A stretch of DNA of 64,000 nucleotides from UBA7239 sp964509075 (GTDB taxonomy: Bacteria; Pseudomonadota; Gammaproteobacteria; Pseudomonadales; UBA7239): assembly GCA_964509075.1 (NCBI GenBank), contig CAZDWC010000006.1, forward strand, positions 160,610 through 224,609, in the 5' to 3' direction. Below are positions 33,386 through 42,989 of this stretch, one piece after another. How positions within the stretch are numbered: position 1 is the first letter of the stretch; each line of letters opens with the position of its first letter. The notes below the pieces were generated by a model that was given only the letters and a program-made list of their open reading frames with translations, ran no database searches and was not told the DNA's origin. The position numbers and the translations under genes were made by a program.

Positions 33386-35258
33386 CCGGTTTCGCTATTT
33401 GTCGTCGAAAGCCTCAGCATTGCCGGGACGATACAGCAGCCGACTGACGCCATATGTAGCCGGCATCCATCAGGCATTAGACGATCCATCGATATGGAAA
33501 GTCGTCTGCATGAAGTCGGCGCAGATCGCGTGGACCGATGGCGTCGTCAATAACTACATTGGCAAGCGCATCGATATTGATCCGTGTCCGATAGTGATGA
33601 TGTTCCCAAAAGAGGGAGCCGCGAAAGAATATAACCAAGAAAAATTTACACCGATGGTCGAAGCAACCCCGCGACTGTCGTCACGTGTCGACATCAGTAA
33701 AAGCCGTGCTGCTGAAAACAGGCAGTTGTTCAAGAATTTTGATGGCGGATTTCTTAAACTGGTTGGTGCTAACTCGCCAAGCTCAGTGAAATCAACACCT
33801 GCTCCGGTTGTCATTGTCGAAGAGCCAGACGATTGTTCTGCGAACGTCAAAGGACAAGGTGACTCGATCAAGCTGCTGGAAGAGCGGACAAAAACCTATG
33901 TTCGCCGCAAGGTGATATTTGGCGGCACACCCAGCATTAAAGGCGTGAGCCATATTGATGCTGAGTACGAGGCCAGCGACAAACGCAAAAAGTGGGTTCC
34001 TTGCCACGATTGCGGCGATAGCCATGTGCTTTCGTGGGATAACGTCACCTGGCAGTGTGAAGCAGAAAGTTTGCACGATGTGTTTGGTCGTGCGCAGCCC
34101 GAGACGGCAGCCTACCACTGCCCACATTGCGGTAGTGTTTGGACAGACAACCAGAAGAACGCAAACGTGCGTGCCGGTGAGTGGCGCGCAGAACGCGAAA
34201 CGCGCGGCGTCGCTGGTTTTTATATCAACGAATTGTATAGTCCGTTTCCTGGCTCGCGCCTGCGTTATCTTGTCGAGCGCTACCTGAAAGCGGATCACCT
34301 GAAGAACCAGGGTGACGAACGCGAGATGATCGTATTCGTCAACAGCGCACTTGGCATGGCGTATGAAGCCAGTAGTGACGCTCCAGATCTTGACGCGCTG
34401 CAGGAGCGCGGTGTCGATTATGCCGAGTTGACTGTGCCATCTGGAGGCATAGTGATCACGGCAGGTGTCGACGTGCAGCATGATCGCCTCGCTGTGGTGA
34501 TTCGGGCATGGGGTCGTGATGAAGAATCATGGCTGGTGTTTTGGGGTGAGTTGCACGGCAACTGCATCGACAAGAACGATGACGTGTGGAGCAAGTTGGA
34601 TCAGTTGCTCTTTCGATCGTTTGCCCATGAAAGTGGTGCACAACTGGCGATCTCATGCGTGAGCGTAGATTCTTCCGATGGTCAATCGTCGGATGCGGTG
34701 TATCACTATGTACGCAGTCGGCAGCATCGCGGCGTCATGGCAGTGAAAGGCGCCTCGGATGGCGGCATTGATCGCGAGATTTACGCGGTACCGAAACAGA
34801 GCATCGACCGTGTTTCGCAAAAGAAATCCAAGGCCGACAAGTACGGGCTGAAGCCATACATCGTCGGCACGCATCGGGCTAAAGACTTGATCGCCTCCCG
34901 CATCAAGCTGGAAGGTGATGGCGCCGGTCGCATGCACTGGCATAAAGACGTCCGCGGCGACTACTACGAACAAATCACCAGCGAGGTGCTGGTGCCATCG
35001 CGCCACAACCTACGCAAGAAAACTTGGCAGAAAAAACACGGCGTGCGCAATGAGGCATTGGACTGTGAAGTCTATGCGCTGCACGCATCACGCCGCGCGC
35101 GCGTGCACCTGCTGCACGCGAAGCAGTGGGATGAACTGGAAAAACGATTGATTCAGAGCGACTTGTTTTCTGCGCAGCCGGATGAGAATCCGCCGGCACA
35201 GACGGCTGTCGCTTTACCGGTAAAACGTAAAAAGGGCGGCTTTGCAAAATCATGGTAG
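33273..35258 (+). CDS. Terminase large subunit (GpA family)
   Basis: About 661 residues of the lambda gpA type. STTEWADRFRYLSSKASALPGRYS is the family N-terminal motif; KVVCMKSAQIAWTDGVVNNYI is the ATPase Walker A-like region, and PAPVVIVEEPDD the Walker B. CHDC and CPHCGSVW form a zinc-binding pair. TAGVDVQHDRLAVVI and SVDSSDG mark the nuclease. The start is uncertain: family resemblance begins about ten residues before the ATG at 33363, so ATG 33273 is chosen, giving a ~110-base overlap with the small subunit. Confidence 0.92.
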   Translation: MHSASWLQATQQNLSSILQSARSRFAPPLRMSTTEWADRFRYLSSKASALPGRYSSRLTPYVAGIHQALDDPSIWKVVCMKSAQIAWTDGVVNNYIGKRIDIDPCPIVMMFPKEGAAKEYNQEKFTPMVEATPRLSSRVDISKSRAAENRQLFKNFDGGFLKLVGANSPSSVKSTPAPVVIVEEPDDCSANVKGQGDSIKLLEERTKTYVRRKVIFGGTPSIKGVSHIDAEYEASDKRKKWVPCHDCGDSHVLSWDNVTWQCEAESLHDVFGRAQPETAAYHCPHCGSVWTDNQKNANVRAGEWRAERETRGVAGFYINELYSPFPGSRLRYLVERYLKADHLKNQGDEREMIVFVNSALGMAYEASSDAPDLDALQERGVDYAELTVPSGGIVITAGVDVQHDRLAVVIRAWGRDEESWLVFWGELHGNCIDKNDDVWSKLDQLLFRSFAHESGAQLAISCVSVDSSDGQSSDAVYHYVRSRQHRGVMAVKGASDGGIDREIYAVPKQSIDRVSQKKSKADKYGLKPYIVGTHRAKDLIASRIKLEGDGAGRMHWHKDVRGDYYEQITSEVLVPSRHNLRKKTWQKKHGVRNEALDCEVYALHASRRARVHLLHAKQWDELEKRLIQSDLFSAQPDENPPAQTAVALPVKRKKGGFAKSW

Positions 35259-35833
35259 CACTGGCAACCACAGTACCGACGACAATGCGTCAAGGTGATA
35301 CGCAGGAGTGGCATTTGCTGTTGCCTGAATATGGCTATGGTTGGGGTGTGTGCGTCCGTTTTGTAAGTGCTGCTGGTTCGTTTACCGTTGAAGGCACAGA
35401 CAACTGGGTTGATGGTGAAGACAGCCGAGCAGGGTGGGGTGATTGGTTTTTTTCTGTTGGAATGGCTGAAAGTGAGGCAATTGCGCCTGGCCGTTATCAA
35501 TGGTTCGTCATCGCCAACAATGACTATGAACGCAAGACCATCAGCCAAGGTTATGCGACGGTAGAGCCGAACGTCTCGGCAGGATCGGATGCCGAGTTGA
35601 AGCTGGATGCGCGCACGCATGCGCGGCGTATGTTGGCTGCCATCGAAGCCGTGTTGGAAAAACGCGCGAGCAGCGATCAGCAGTCATACAGTATTGGCGG
35701 CCGCTCGCTGGCTCGCACGCCTATTCCGGATTTGATCCGCTTGCGCGCCATGTATCGACGTGAAGTCGCAGCGGAGGAACGTGCAGAACGTTTCGGTTCG
35801 CTGTCGCCGGCCAAGGTGCGAGTGCGTCTCTAA
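35252..35833 (+). CDS. Head-tail connector-like protein, 193 aa
   Basis: The N-terminal ~100 residues are beta-rich (TMRQGDTQEWHLLLPEYGYGWGVCVRF...). The C-terminus, LDARTHARRMLAAIEAVLEKRASSDQQSYSIGGRSLARTPIPDLIRLRAMYRREV, is a helical hairpin like that near gpW-type joining proteins. It lies between terminase and portal, where lambda has W. Assignment by context and pattern, moderate. Confidence 0.6.
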   Translation: MVALATTVPTTMRQGDTQEWHLLLPEYGYGWGVCVRFVSAAGSFTVEGTDNWVDGEDSRAGWGDWFFSVGMAESEAIAPGRYQWFVIANNDYERKTISQGYATVEPNVSAGSDAELKLDARTHARRMLAAIEAVLEKRASSDQQSYSIGGRSLARTPIPDLIRLRAMYRREVAAEERAERFGSLSPAKVRVRL

Positions 35834-37362
35834 TGGGTTTTGGTCAACGCATCATGCAGCGGCTTGGTTTTGTACCGGCTGCCGATCTGGCGCGCGTGCG
35901 CGATGAGTCTGCAGTGCAAGTCGGTCAGTTGCAGCGCGCCTTTGCAGCCGCGCAGATCGGCCGTTTGAACAACAGCTGGCGCGGCACTACGCAGAGCGCC
36001 AACCGCGATATCTCTGCCGCATTGCCATTGCTGCGCGCGCGTTCGCGCGAGCTGGCGCAGAACAACGAGTACATGCGCCGATTCCTGCTAATGGTTCGTA
36101 ACAATGTCGCCGGCCCTGCTGGCGTCAGTCTGCAGGTACAGGCATTGCGGCCAGACGGCAGCATCGACCAGGCAGATTCCACGCGGCTGGAAAAAGCGTT
36201 TGCAAAGTGGAGCAGGCGAGGCAACTGCGACATCACCGGTCGCTATTCACTGCGTGATATCGAGCACATGGCCATGACGGCGGTGGCACGGGATGGCGAG
36301 TCCATCATCATCACCCATCCCGGTCGTGGGCCGTTTGGATTTCAGATCCAGCTGGTTGATGCGGCGTTGCTGGATGATCGACTGAACCGCGACATGGCCA
36401 ACGGTCGCCGCATTCGCATGGGTATTGAGCTGGATGGTGACAATCGCCCATGCGGCTACTGGTTCCATCAACAGAATGGTACGGATTTGCAGGGCTTCGC
36501 CTCGGTTGTCGGTTCGCGTCATGTGCGTGTGCCGGCAGAAAACGTCTATCACCTGTTTGTTTCTGAGGATGCCGATCAACTGCGCGGTGTGCCGTGGGCG
36601 CACGCATCCATGGCTGCGCTGAATGATCTCGGTGGTTATAAGGAAGCGGCCATCATCGCAGCGCGCATCGGTGCGAGCAAGATGGGTTTCTATGTGCCGG
36701 CGAGTGATGATGCAGACCCGTTTCCCGGAACGGCTGGTGGCACATCAGCTGCTCAGGATGATGCCGGTAATTTCATCGACGAAGTGGCACCAGGCGAGTT
36801 TGGCGTTGTGCCACACGGTTACAAGATAGAAAAATTCGATCCTACGTATCCACACAATACCTTCAGCGATTTTTACAAATCGTGTCTGCGCGGCGCCGCG
36901 ACAGGTTTCGGTGTGGCCTATCACAGTCTGGCAAGCGATCTCGAAAGCGTAAATATGAGCAGCGCCCGGGTAGGCATGCTGGAAGAGCGCGATTTGTGGC
37001 GAGCGATGCAGTTCTGGTTCATCGAATCGTTTCACGATCGGCTGTACAGCGATTGGCTCACGCCGGCGCTGTTGTCTGGTCAACTGGATCCGCTGCCATT
37101 TTCCAAGCGCGACAAGTTCGATGCTGCCATCTGGCAGGGCCGTCGCTGGACGTGGATTGATCCGCTGAAAGACGTGCAAGCCGCCATTGCGGCGATCGAT
37201 GCCGGTCTTGCCACGCGCGGCCAGTACATCCGCGATCAGGCACTGGATCCGGACGATGTCTGGAACGAGCTGGAAAAAGAAAACGCGCGATTAACGACGA
37301 TCTTGCCGCAAAGAAATCCGCCGACGAAGCCGGCACAGAAAGAGGATCCAGAAGATGCCTGA
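35833..37362 (+). CDS. Portal protein (lambda gpB family)
   Basis: 509 residues: RARSRELAQNNEYMRRFLLMVRNNVAGPAGVSLQ, GRYSLRDIEHMAMTAVARDGESII, RGVPWAHASMAALNDLGGYKEAAIIAARIGASKMGF and LESVNMSSARVGMLEERDLWR are characteristic of phage_portal_2 proteins. Forms the dodecameric DNA channel. Overlaps the next gene by eight bases. Confidence 0.95.
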   Translation: MGFGQRIMQRLGFVPAADLARVRDESAVQVGQLQRAFAAAQIGRLNNSWRGTTQSANRDISAALPLLRARSRELAQNNEYMRRFLLMVRNNVAGPAGVSLQVQALRPDGSIDQADSTRLEKAFAKWSRRGNCDITGRYSLRDIEHMAMTAVARDGESIIITHPGRGPFGFQIQLVDAALLDDRLNRDMANGRRIRMGIELDGDNRPCGYWFHQQNGTDLQGFASVVGSRHVRVPAENVYHLFVSEDADQLRGVPWAHASMAALNDLGGYKEAAIIAARIGASKMGFYVPASDDADPFPGTAGGTSAAQDDAGNFIDEVAPGEFGVVPHGYKIEKFDPTYPHNTFSDFYKSCLRGAATGFGVAYHSLASDLESVNMSSARVGMLEERDLWRAMQFWFIESFHDRLYSDWLTPALLSGQLDPLPFSKRDKFDAAIWQGRRWTWIDPLKDVQAAIAAIDAGLATRGQYIRDQALDPDDVWNELEKENARLTTILPQRNPPTKPAQKEDPEDA

Positions 37363-39283
37363 AGCCAATCGCACCCTGGCTGATTTTTCGCGTGAGCCGC
37401 AACAGCGCGCGTTCTTATTGCAACGCAGTGTGGTGGACGTTGAGTCGCGCACTGTCGAGTTGGCGTTCAGCTCAGAAGAACCGGTCGATCGCGGCTGGGG
37501 TTTGGAAATTCTCGATCACGGTGCCAGTTCCATCCGCCTTGGCCGGCTGATGAACAAGGGCGCCGTGCTCGTGGATCACGTCACGCGTGATCTAGTCGGC
37601 GTGGTGGAGTCTGTGTGGATAGGTGAAGACCGAGTAGGTCGCGTTCGTGCGCGGTTTGGCAAATCGCCGCGGGCCGATGAGGTTTTTCAGGATGTTGTCG
37701 ATGAGATACGCAACCACGTCAGCGTGGGCTATCTGGTGCACAACATGGTTCTGGAAAGTCGCAATAACTCAACCGGTGCGGATACCTATCGCGTTACCGA
37801 TTGGGAGCCTTACGAAATTTCGATTGTGAGCGTTCCCGCTGATCCAACGGTAGGCGTCGGCCGCTCGGCCGCTGCTGCTACCACTATTCGTCAATCTGAA
37901 ACAGGAGAGAGCATCATGCCTCAAGAAAATGCCGCAGCAGTTGCTGCACAGGCAGCTGCCGTTGTTGATACTGCAGCTATCGAAACCCGCGCTGCCACCG
38001 GTGAGCGCACGCGCGTCAGTGAAATTCTTGCCATCGGCTCACAAGTGGGCATGCAGACTGAAGCCGCTGAGGCTGTTGGTCTCGGCACGTCTGTCGAAGA
38101 GTTCCGCAAGGCGGCCTTGGGCAAAATGGCTTCCGAGCGTGGCGCTACGCTCAAGCCTGCCGAAAAACCCGGTATCGGTATGACGCAGAAGGAAATCCGC
38201 CAGTTCAGTTTCTTGCGTTTGCTTTCTGCCATGGCCGCCCCAACCGATGCCAACTTACAGCGTGCAGCAGGCTTCGAGATGGAAGTGTGTGCGGAGGCAT
38301 ACAAGCAGAGCCAAGGTCGTGATCTGAAGCAGGGTGCCTACCGAATTCCCTTTGATGTGTTATCGCATCGTGATCCTGCAGCAGCTGCTGCGCAGCGTGA
38401 TCTGAATGTTGGTACCGCTTCAGCTGGCGGCAATCTGGTTAACACCACGTTGTTGTCACAGAGCTTCATCGACTTGTTGGTCAATCGCATGTTGGTGATG
38501 CAGCTGGGTACCACGGTGTTGGATGGCCTCACGGGTAACGTTGCGATCCCGCGTCAGACTGGTGGCGCTGCCTGCTACTGGGTCACTGAAGGCAATGCGC
38601 CGACTGAAGGCGCACCGACCTTTGACCAGGTATCGCTCACGCCGAAAACCGCAGCGGCTTTTGTGGACTACACGCGTCGCTTTTTGTTGCAGAGTTCCAT
38701 CTCTGCCGAGCAGTTTGCACGTATGGATCTGGCTCGCGCGTTGGGTCTGGGCATTGATCTGGCGGCAATCAACGGCAGCGGCAGTGCAGGTCAGCCAACC
38801 GGTATTCTCAATGTGTCTGGTATTGGTGCTGTTGCTGGTGGCGCCAACGGTCTGGCGCCAACCTGGGACAACATTGTCGATCTGGAGTCTCAAGTTGCCA
38901 ACGTCAATGCGGATGTCGGCAAGATGGCCTATCTCACCAACGCCAAGGTGCGTGGCAAGCTGAAGAAAACGCAGCGTTTCAGCGGAACAAATGGTGATCC
39001 TATCTGGGAAAAAGATAACACCATGAACGGCTATGCCTCTCACGTTACCAATCAGGTGCCAAGCAACCTGACCAAGGGCACCAGCTCTGGTGTGTGCTCA
39101 GCCATCGTTTTCGGCAACTTCGAAGATCTGGTGCTGGGTATGTGGGGCGGTCTGGACATCATGGTCGACCCATACACCCAGAGCGCCACTGGTGGTGTGC
39201 GTGTAGTTGCCATGCAGGATGTTGATGTTGCTGTGCGTCACGCCGAATCGTTTGCAGCGATGAAAGACGCTCTCACTGCCTGA
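37355..39283 (+). CDS. Fused prohead protease and major capsid protein
   Basis: 642 residues. Residues ~20-180 are an HK97-type prohead protease: VLVDHVTRDLVGVVES (catalytic His) and NHVSVGYLVHNM (Ser). From ~188 comes a scaffold-like Ala/Val-rich segment and the HK97-fold capsid: GGNLVNTTLLSQSFIDLLVNRMLVMQLG, GNVAIPRQTGGAACYWVTEG and FGNFEDLVLGMWGGLDIMVDPYT. An in-frame ATG at 37916 has AGGAGAG seven bases upstream, so a 455-residue capsid precursor is probably also made separately. The protease would cut off the scaffold part during maturation. Confidence 0.94.
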   Translation: MPEANRTLADFSREPQQRAFLLQRSVVDVESRTVELAFSSEEPVDRGWGLEILDHGASSIRLGRLMNKGAVLVDHVTRDLVGVVESVWIGEDRVGRVRARFGKSPRADEVFQDVVDEIRNHVSVGYLVHNMVLESRNNSTGADTYRVTDWEPYEISIVSVPADPTVGVGRSAAAATTIRQSETGESIMPQENAAAVAAQAAAVVDTAAIETRAATGERTRVSEILAIGSQVGMQTEAAEAVGLGTSVEEFRKAALGKMASERGATLKPAEKPGIGMTQKEIRQFSFLRLLSAMAAPTDANLQRAAGFEMEVCAEAYKQSQGRDLKQGAYRIPFDVLSHRDPAAAAAQRDLNVGTASAGGNLVNTTLLSQSFIDLLVNRMLVMQLGTTVLDGLTGNVAIPRQTGGAACYWVTEGNAPTEGAPTFDQVSLTPKTAAAFVDYTRRFLLQSSISAEQFARMDLARALGLGIDLAAINGSGSAGQPTGILNVSGIGAVAGGANGLAPTWDNIVDLESQVANVNADVGKMAYLTNAKVRGKLKKTQRFSGTNGDPIWEKDNTMNGYASHVTNQVPSNLTKGTSSGVCSAIVFGNFEDLVLGMWGGLDIMVDPYTQSATGGVRVVAMQDVDVAVRHAESFAAMKDALTA

Positions 39284-39358
39284 TCAGTGACTTGGTGAGT
39301 AACGGCCGGCAGATAACACTGCTGGCCGTTTTATTTTGGGTCCATGAGGATTGTTCAC

Positions 39359-39676
39359 ATGAGCAAGAAAAAAATTCGCATTGTCTCGGCGATGTTTATT
39401 GCCGGCGAACTGGCCGATGTAGGCGATGAGTTGGATGTTGATGCGCAAGAGGCGCATCGCATGGTGAAGTCTGGCCGTGCTGAGTGGGTGGAGGATAAGC
39501 CAGTGCCATCCAAGAAGGCAGAAAAACCGGCTGCGAAAACAGAGAAAAAGGCGGCGCCAGCGTCACCTGATAAAAGTGTGGCAGATCCTGCTGCGCAAGT
39601 TGATGGCTTTAGTGGGCAGCCTGAAGGTGGTGATGTGGTCACTGGACAGCAAACAGACGATCAAGATCAGTCCTGA
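39359..39676 (+). CDS. Head-region hypothetical protein, 105 aa
   Basis: N-terminal MSKKKIRIVSAMFIAGELADVGDELDVDAQEAHRMVKSGRAEWV is a compact beta-alpha module common after phage capsid genes; the rest is a Lys/Ala/Pro-rich disordered tail (PSKKAEKPAAKTEKKAAP). GAGGA lies upstream of ATG 39359. Possibly a head-completion or decoration factor; unproven. Confidence 0.7.
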   Translation: MSKKKIRIVSAMFIAGELADVGDELDVDAQEAHRMVKSGRAEWVEDKPVPSKKAEKPAAKTEKKAAPASPDKSVADPAAQVDGFSGQPEGGDVVTGQQTDDQDQS

Positions 39677-40017
39677 TGTTTTTCTGGGAAGAAGATTTGC
39701 CGCAGTTCTTTGCTGATTTTTCTGAGCAAATGACGCTGGTCGTTGCTGATGTGCAGGAATCACTACAGGTGTTATTTGATGTGCCGGCGGAAGACTCCGG
39801 CATCGGCAAAGGGCAAATGCATGGCGCACTGTCTGTGCCTGTTGCGCAGGCAATGGCGGCTGATGTGCAGCGACTTGGTATTGCTGGTGGTCAAGAAGTA
39901 TTTATTCGAGGAAAGGCCTATAACGTAGTTCCGCCACTATTGCCAACCGGCGATGGATTGGTGCGGCTGACATTGTGTGAACAGTCTGAGGCATACGCGA
40001 GTGCAGGATGGCGTTAG
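39676..40017 (+). CDS. Head-tail joining protein (gpFII-like)
   Basis: 113 residues: DVQESLQVLFDVPAEDSGIGKGQMHGALSVPVAQAMAADVQRLGIAGGQEVFIRGKAYNVVPPLLPTGDGLVRLTL, the strand pattern of small head-tail joining proteins of lambda FII type. Its start overlaps the preceding stop. Confidence 0.72.
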   Translation: MFFWEEDLPQFFADFSEQMTLVVADVQESLQVLFDVPAEDSGIGKGQMHGALSVPVAQAMAADVQRLGIAGGQEVFIRGKAYNVVPPLLPTGDGLVRLTLCEQSEAYASAGWR

Positions 40018-40636
40018 TATTTCTCTCGATGTTGCCAGTGACATTGATGCATTGACACTGGGGCTTGATCGCCAGAGTAAGGCAGTGTCGAAAGCTATAA
40101 CGCGCGCCTTGCGCAAGACCATGACGCGCTTGGCATCGCATGTAAAACGTCGCTTGCAAAGTGAAATGCAGTTAAGTCGTGATGCGATGAATGATCGCTT
40201 TCGCACGCGCCTGAACATCAAGGATGGGTACGCTGCACTGTGGCTGGGTTTGTTGCCGCTGGAGGCGCAAAAGCTGCGCAAGGTGAAGCAAAACGCAGTG
40301 GGTGTTGTAGCCGGCAAAGAGGTATTCGAGCAGGCGTTTATGGCCACTGTGTACAGCGGTGGTGAAAAAGTCTGGCGCCGTAAATTTCGGGGTACAGGCT
40401 CTACGGCCCGCAGTCGTGCGGCACTTGGGGTCAAGGGATTTGCGCGTAAGGCTGTTGCTGGTGGTGGGCAATATGGGTCGTCAAATCCTGTTGGTCGCTT
40501 TCCGCTTGAAAAGATGACGGTTGATATTGCTGAGCCCGGTACGCTGTTGATGAGACAAATGCGATCTGAGGTGCGTAGCTGGTTTCGCCGGTTGCTGGAA
40601 CAAGAATTGAACTATGCCATTACGCATGAGAAATGA
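40001..40636 (+). CDS. Minor tail protein (gpZ-like)
   Basis: About 211 residues: SKAVSKAITRALRKTMTRLASHVKRRLQSEMQLSRDAMNDRFR is the helical, basic N-terminus of prophage minor tail Z proteins; a Gly-rich middle and a helical C-terminus follow. GTG 40001 has GAGG nine bases upstream; a GTG at 39977 is the alternative. Connects the tail to the head. Confidence 0.72.
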   Translation: MQDGVSISLDVASDIDALTLGLDRQSKAVSKAITRALRKTMTRLASHVKRRLQSEMQLSRDAMNDRFRTRLNIKDGYAALWLGLLPLEAQKLRKVKQNAVGVVAGKEVFEQAFMATVYSGGEKVWRRKFRGTGSTARSRAALGVKGFARKAVAGGGQYGSSNPVGRFPLEKMTVDIAEPGTLLMRQMRSEVRSWFRRLLEQELNYAITHEK

Positions 40637-41193
40637 TGATGGGCGCTGCGCGTGATTATATCGATGCTGTAAAAGCGGCTATCGAGAGCAAATTTTCCAG
40701 TGCTCCAAATGTTGTGCGTACAGTTTCTCATCTGCTGGAAACGGATGGTACGAAAGTGGACACACCGGCTGTGCTTATCGATGTGGAAGACATCGCGGAT
40801 GGCGTAGATGCAGGTGATGAACGCTTGCCGGTGACGTTCACGATCAGTTTGTACTGTGTGTTGGGCGGGCAGACGCCAAGTCCTGAGATTGAGATCCGTG
40901 AATTTGCGTTAGCTGTCATGCAGTTGGCGATGCGCAACCGCTGGGGGTTGACAGGTATTTCTGCTCCGCGGCGCCTGCATGCATCTCCCGCGGCATTCGC
41001 GCCGGTGAAGCCAGGCCATCATGTGTGGGTGGTGTCATTCGAGCAGGATCTGGATGTAGGTGACAGCGTGTGGGATGTGCAGTTGACCGGGCTGCCGCCT
41101 GGTGAAGTGTTTATCAGTCTGTCGCCCGAAATTGGATTGGCGCACATTGATGACTACACGCGCATTGTGCCAGCTGCTGATTCTGCCCCATGA
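40633..41193 (+). CDS. Phage tail completion-like protein, 186 aa
   Basis: GAARDYIDAVKAAIESKF, TPAVLIDVEDIADGVDAGDERLPVTFTISLYCVLGG and EIEIREFALAVMQLAMRNRWG suggest a gp37/tail-terminator-like alpha-beta fold. It precedes the baseplate genes. Three successive ATG codons (40633, 40636, 40639) could serve as start. Function by position only. Confidence 0.55.
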   Translation: MMMGAARDYIDAVKAAIESKFSSAPNVVRTVSHLLETDGTKVDTPAVLIDVEDIADGVDAGDERLPVTFTISLYCVLGGQTPSPEIEIREFALAVMQLAMRNRWGLTGISAPRRLHASPAAFAPVKPGHHVWVVSFEQDLDVGDSVWDVQLTGLPPGEVFISLSPEIGLAHIDDYTRIVPAADSAP

Positions 41194-41765
41194 CTGAACG
41201 TAGCATGGAATATCGCATGGCTGAGCTTGAACGTCGGCTGGCGAATGTGGTGCGCCTCGGCACCATCGAAGAGGTGGATTACAGCGGTAATGTGCCGCGT
41301 GCCCGCATCAAGATAGGCAAGCTGAAAACCACATGGCTGCCGTTGCCTGCTGGTCGCGCCGGTGGTGACCGCGTGAGTTGGCATTATGAGGCTGGCGAGC
41401 AAGTGCATGTGTTGTCTCCGGATGGTCGCCTCGAAAATGCGGTGATTGGTCATGCCATAAATTCCGGCTCTGCCGGTGCCGTGTCAGACAGTGCAGACAC
41501 GCCGCGCATACAGTTTTCAAATGGCGACACGATTGAATACGACCGCGTCGCCAAAGTGCTGACAATCAATGTCGGTGACAAGCTGGTCATCAACGGTAAA
41601 ACCGTGATGAACGGTGATGTCTCATTGATCGGCGATCTGAATCAAACAGGTTCACATACATCGACGGGTGATCAGGTGGCTGGTGGTGTCAGCCAGATGA
41701 ATCACCCTCATGATGATGTGCAGCCTGGGTCTAGCTTGTCTGGGCCGCCAGTGGCAACGGCGTAA
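41190..41765 (+). CDS. Baseplate assembly protein V (spike)
   Basis: 191 residues. RLANVVRLGTIEEVDYSGNVPRARIKIGKLKTTWLPLPAGRAGGDRVSWHYEAGEQVHVLSPDG is the gpV OB-fold; repetitive beta (VLTINVGDKLVINGKTVMNGDVSLIGDLNQTG) forms the spike helix, ending in NHPHDD with metal-binding histidines. Punctures the outer membrane. Confidence 0.9.
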   Translation: MTERSMEYRMAELERRLANVVRLGTIEEVDYSGNVPRARIKIGKLKTTWLPLPAGRAGGDRVSWHYEAGEQVHVLSPDGRLENAVIGHAINSGSAGAVSDSADTPRIQFSNGDTIEYDRVAKVLTINVGDKLVINGKTVMNGDVSLIGDLNQTGSHTSTGDQVAGGVSQMNHPHDDVQPGSSLSGPPVATA

Positions 41766-41781
41766 GCAAAGAGGTAATGAC

Positions 41782-42120
41782 ATGCGAGGCATGAACCGGC
41801 GTACAGGTCGTGCGCTGGAAGGGCGCGCGCATCTTGAGCAATCCGTTGAAGACATTCTCACCACGCCACTCGGCACGCGTGTGATGAACCGTGAATACGG
41901 TTCGCGTTTGTTCGATCTGGTGGACACCCCGGTGAATCGCTACACCTTGGTTGATTTTTACGCTGCAGTAATCGAGGCGCTGATCCGCTGGGAGCCGCGT
42001 CTACGCGTGACGCGCGCAGTGGTGAGCAGCGCATCGCCCGGCATCTTGCTGATTGGTGTAGATGCTGTCGATGTTGTTGATGGGCGTGAAATCAGTATTG
42101 AAGGAATTGAGATCCGATGA
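41782..42120 (+). CDS. Baseplate assembly protein W (gp25-like)
   Basis: 112 residues: SVEDILTTPLGTRVMNREYGSRLFDLVDTPVN and AAVIEALIRWEPRLRVTRAVV are the GPW/gp25 signature, including the EPR motif. AGAGGT precedes ATG 41782. Part of the baseplate wedge. Confidence 0.93.
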   Translation: MRGMNRRTGRALEGRAHLEQSVEDILTTPLGTRVMNREYGSRLFDLVDTPVNRYTLVDFYAAVIEALIRWEPRLRVTRAVVSSASPGILLIGVDAVDVVDGREISIEGIEIR

Positions 42121-42989
42121 GTATTGATCTGTCGAGACTGCCGGCGCCGCAGATTGTCGAAGAGCTGTCGTTCGAGGCCATTCGTGACGAGATGCTTGCA
42201 GATCTGCCAGCACGTGATCCGTCATACACGGGGCTATTGGTTTCAGACCCTGCATACAAGCAAATTGAGGTGGCCGCCTACCGTGAAATGCGTTATCGCC
42301 AGCGTGTGAACGAGGCGGTGCTGGCGGGAATGTTAGCAAAAGCGGTGCGCAGTGATCTTGATCAGAAGGGCGCTGACTACGAAGTAGAGCGCCTGCTGAT
42401 TGCGCCTGGCAATCCTGATGCTATTCCGCCAACTGATGCTATTTTCGAGCCGGATGATGATTTCCGTGCGCGTATTCAAATGGCGTTTGAGGCGTTGTCG
42501 ACTGCTGGCCCAGAGGGTTCCTATATTTTTCACGGATTGAGCGCTGATGCCGATGTAAAAGATATCTATGCGGAATCGCCAACGCCGTGTGCCGTATTGA
42601 TCACAGTGTTGTCGCGTACAGGAAACGGCGCTGCAAGTTCAGGCTTGCAAAACAAAGTGCTATCAGCATTATCGGCTTCGCATGTCCGGCCGCTTGCGGA
42701 TCAGGTTACTGTGCGCTCGGCGACGATTGTCAATTACACGATTGTTGCGACCTTGCAGCTGGAAGACGGCCCTGATTCGTCAGTTGTCATTGCGGCAGCT
42801 ACTGCAGCTGCGCAGCAATATGTTAACCGCCGTCACACCATCGGCGCTACGGCTGCGCTCGCCGGTATCTTTGCGGCGTTGCATGTTGATGGTGTTCGCA
42901 ATGTCACATTGATACAACCTGCTGCAGATGTGGTCTGCACCAGTGCACAGGCGCCTTATTGCACTTCGATCGCTGTGACGGTGCCGTGA
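42117..42989 (+). CDS. Baseplate assembly protein J
   Basis: 290 residues of the P2 gpJ family: LPAPQIVEELSFEAIRDEMLADL, VAAYREMRYRQRVNEAVLAGMLAKAVRSDLDQKGADYEVERL and DVKDIYAESPTPCAVLITVLSRTGNG. ATGA overlap with W; forms the wedge with W and I. Confidence 0.95.
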   Translation: MSIDLSRLPAPQIVEELSFEAIRDEMLADLPARDPSYTGLLVSDPAYKQIEVAAYREMRYRQRVNEAVLAGMLAKAVRSDLDQKGADYEVERLLIAPGNPDAIPPTDAIFEPDDDFRARIQMAFEALSTAGPEGSYIFHGLSADADVKDIYAESPTPCAVLITVLSRTGNGAASSGLQNKVLSALSASHVRPLADQVTVRSATIVNYTIVATLQLEDGPDSSVVIAAATAAAQQYVNRRHTIGATAALAGIFAALHVDGVRNVTLIQPAADVVCTSAQAPYCTSIAVTVP

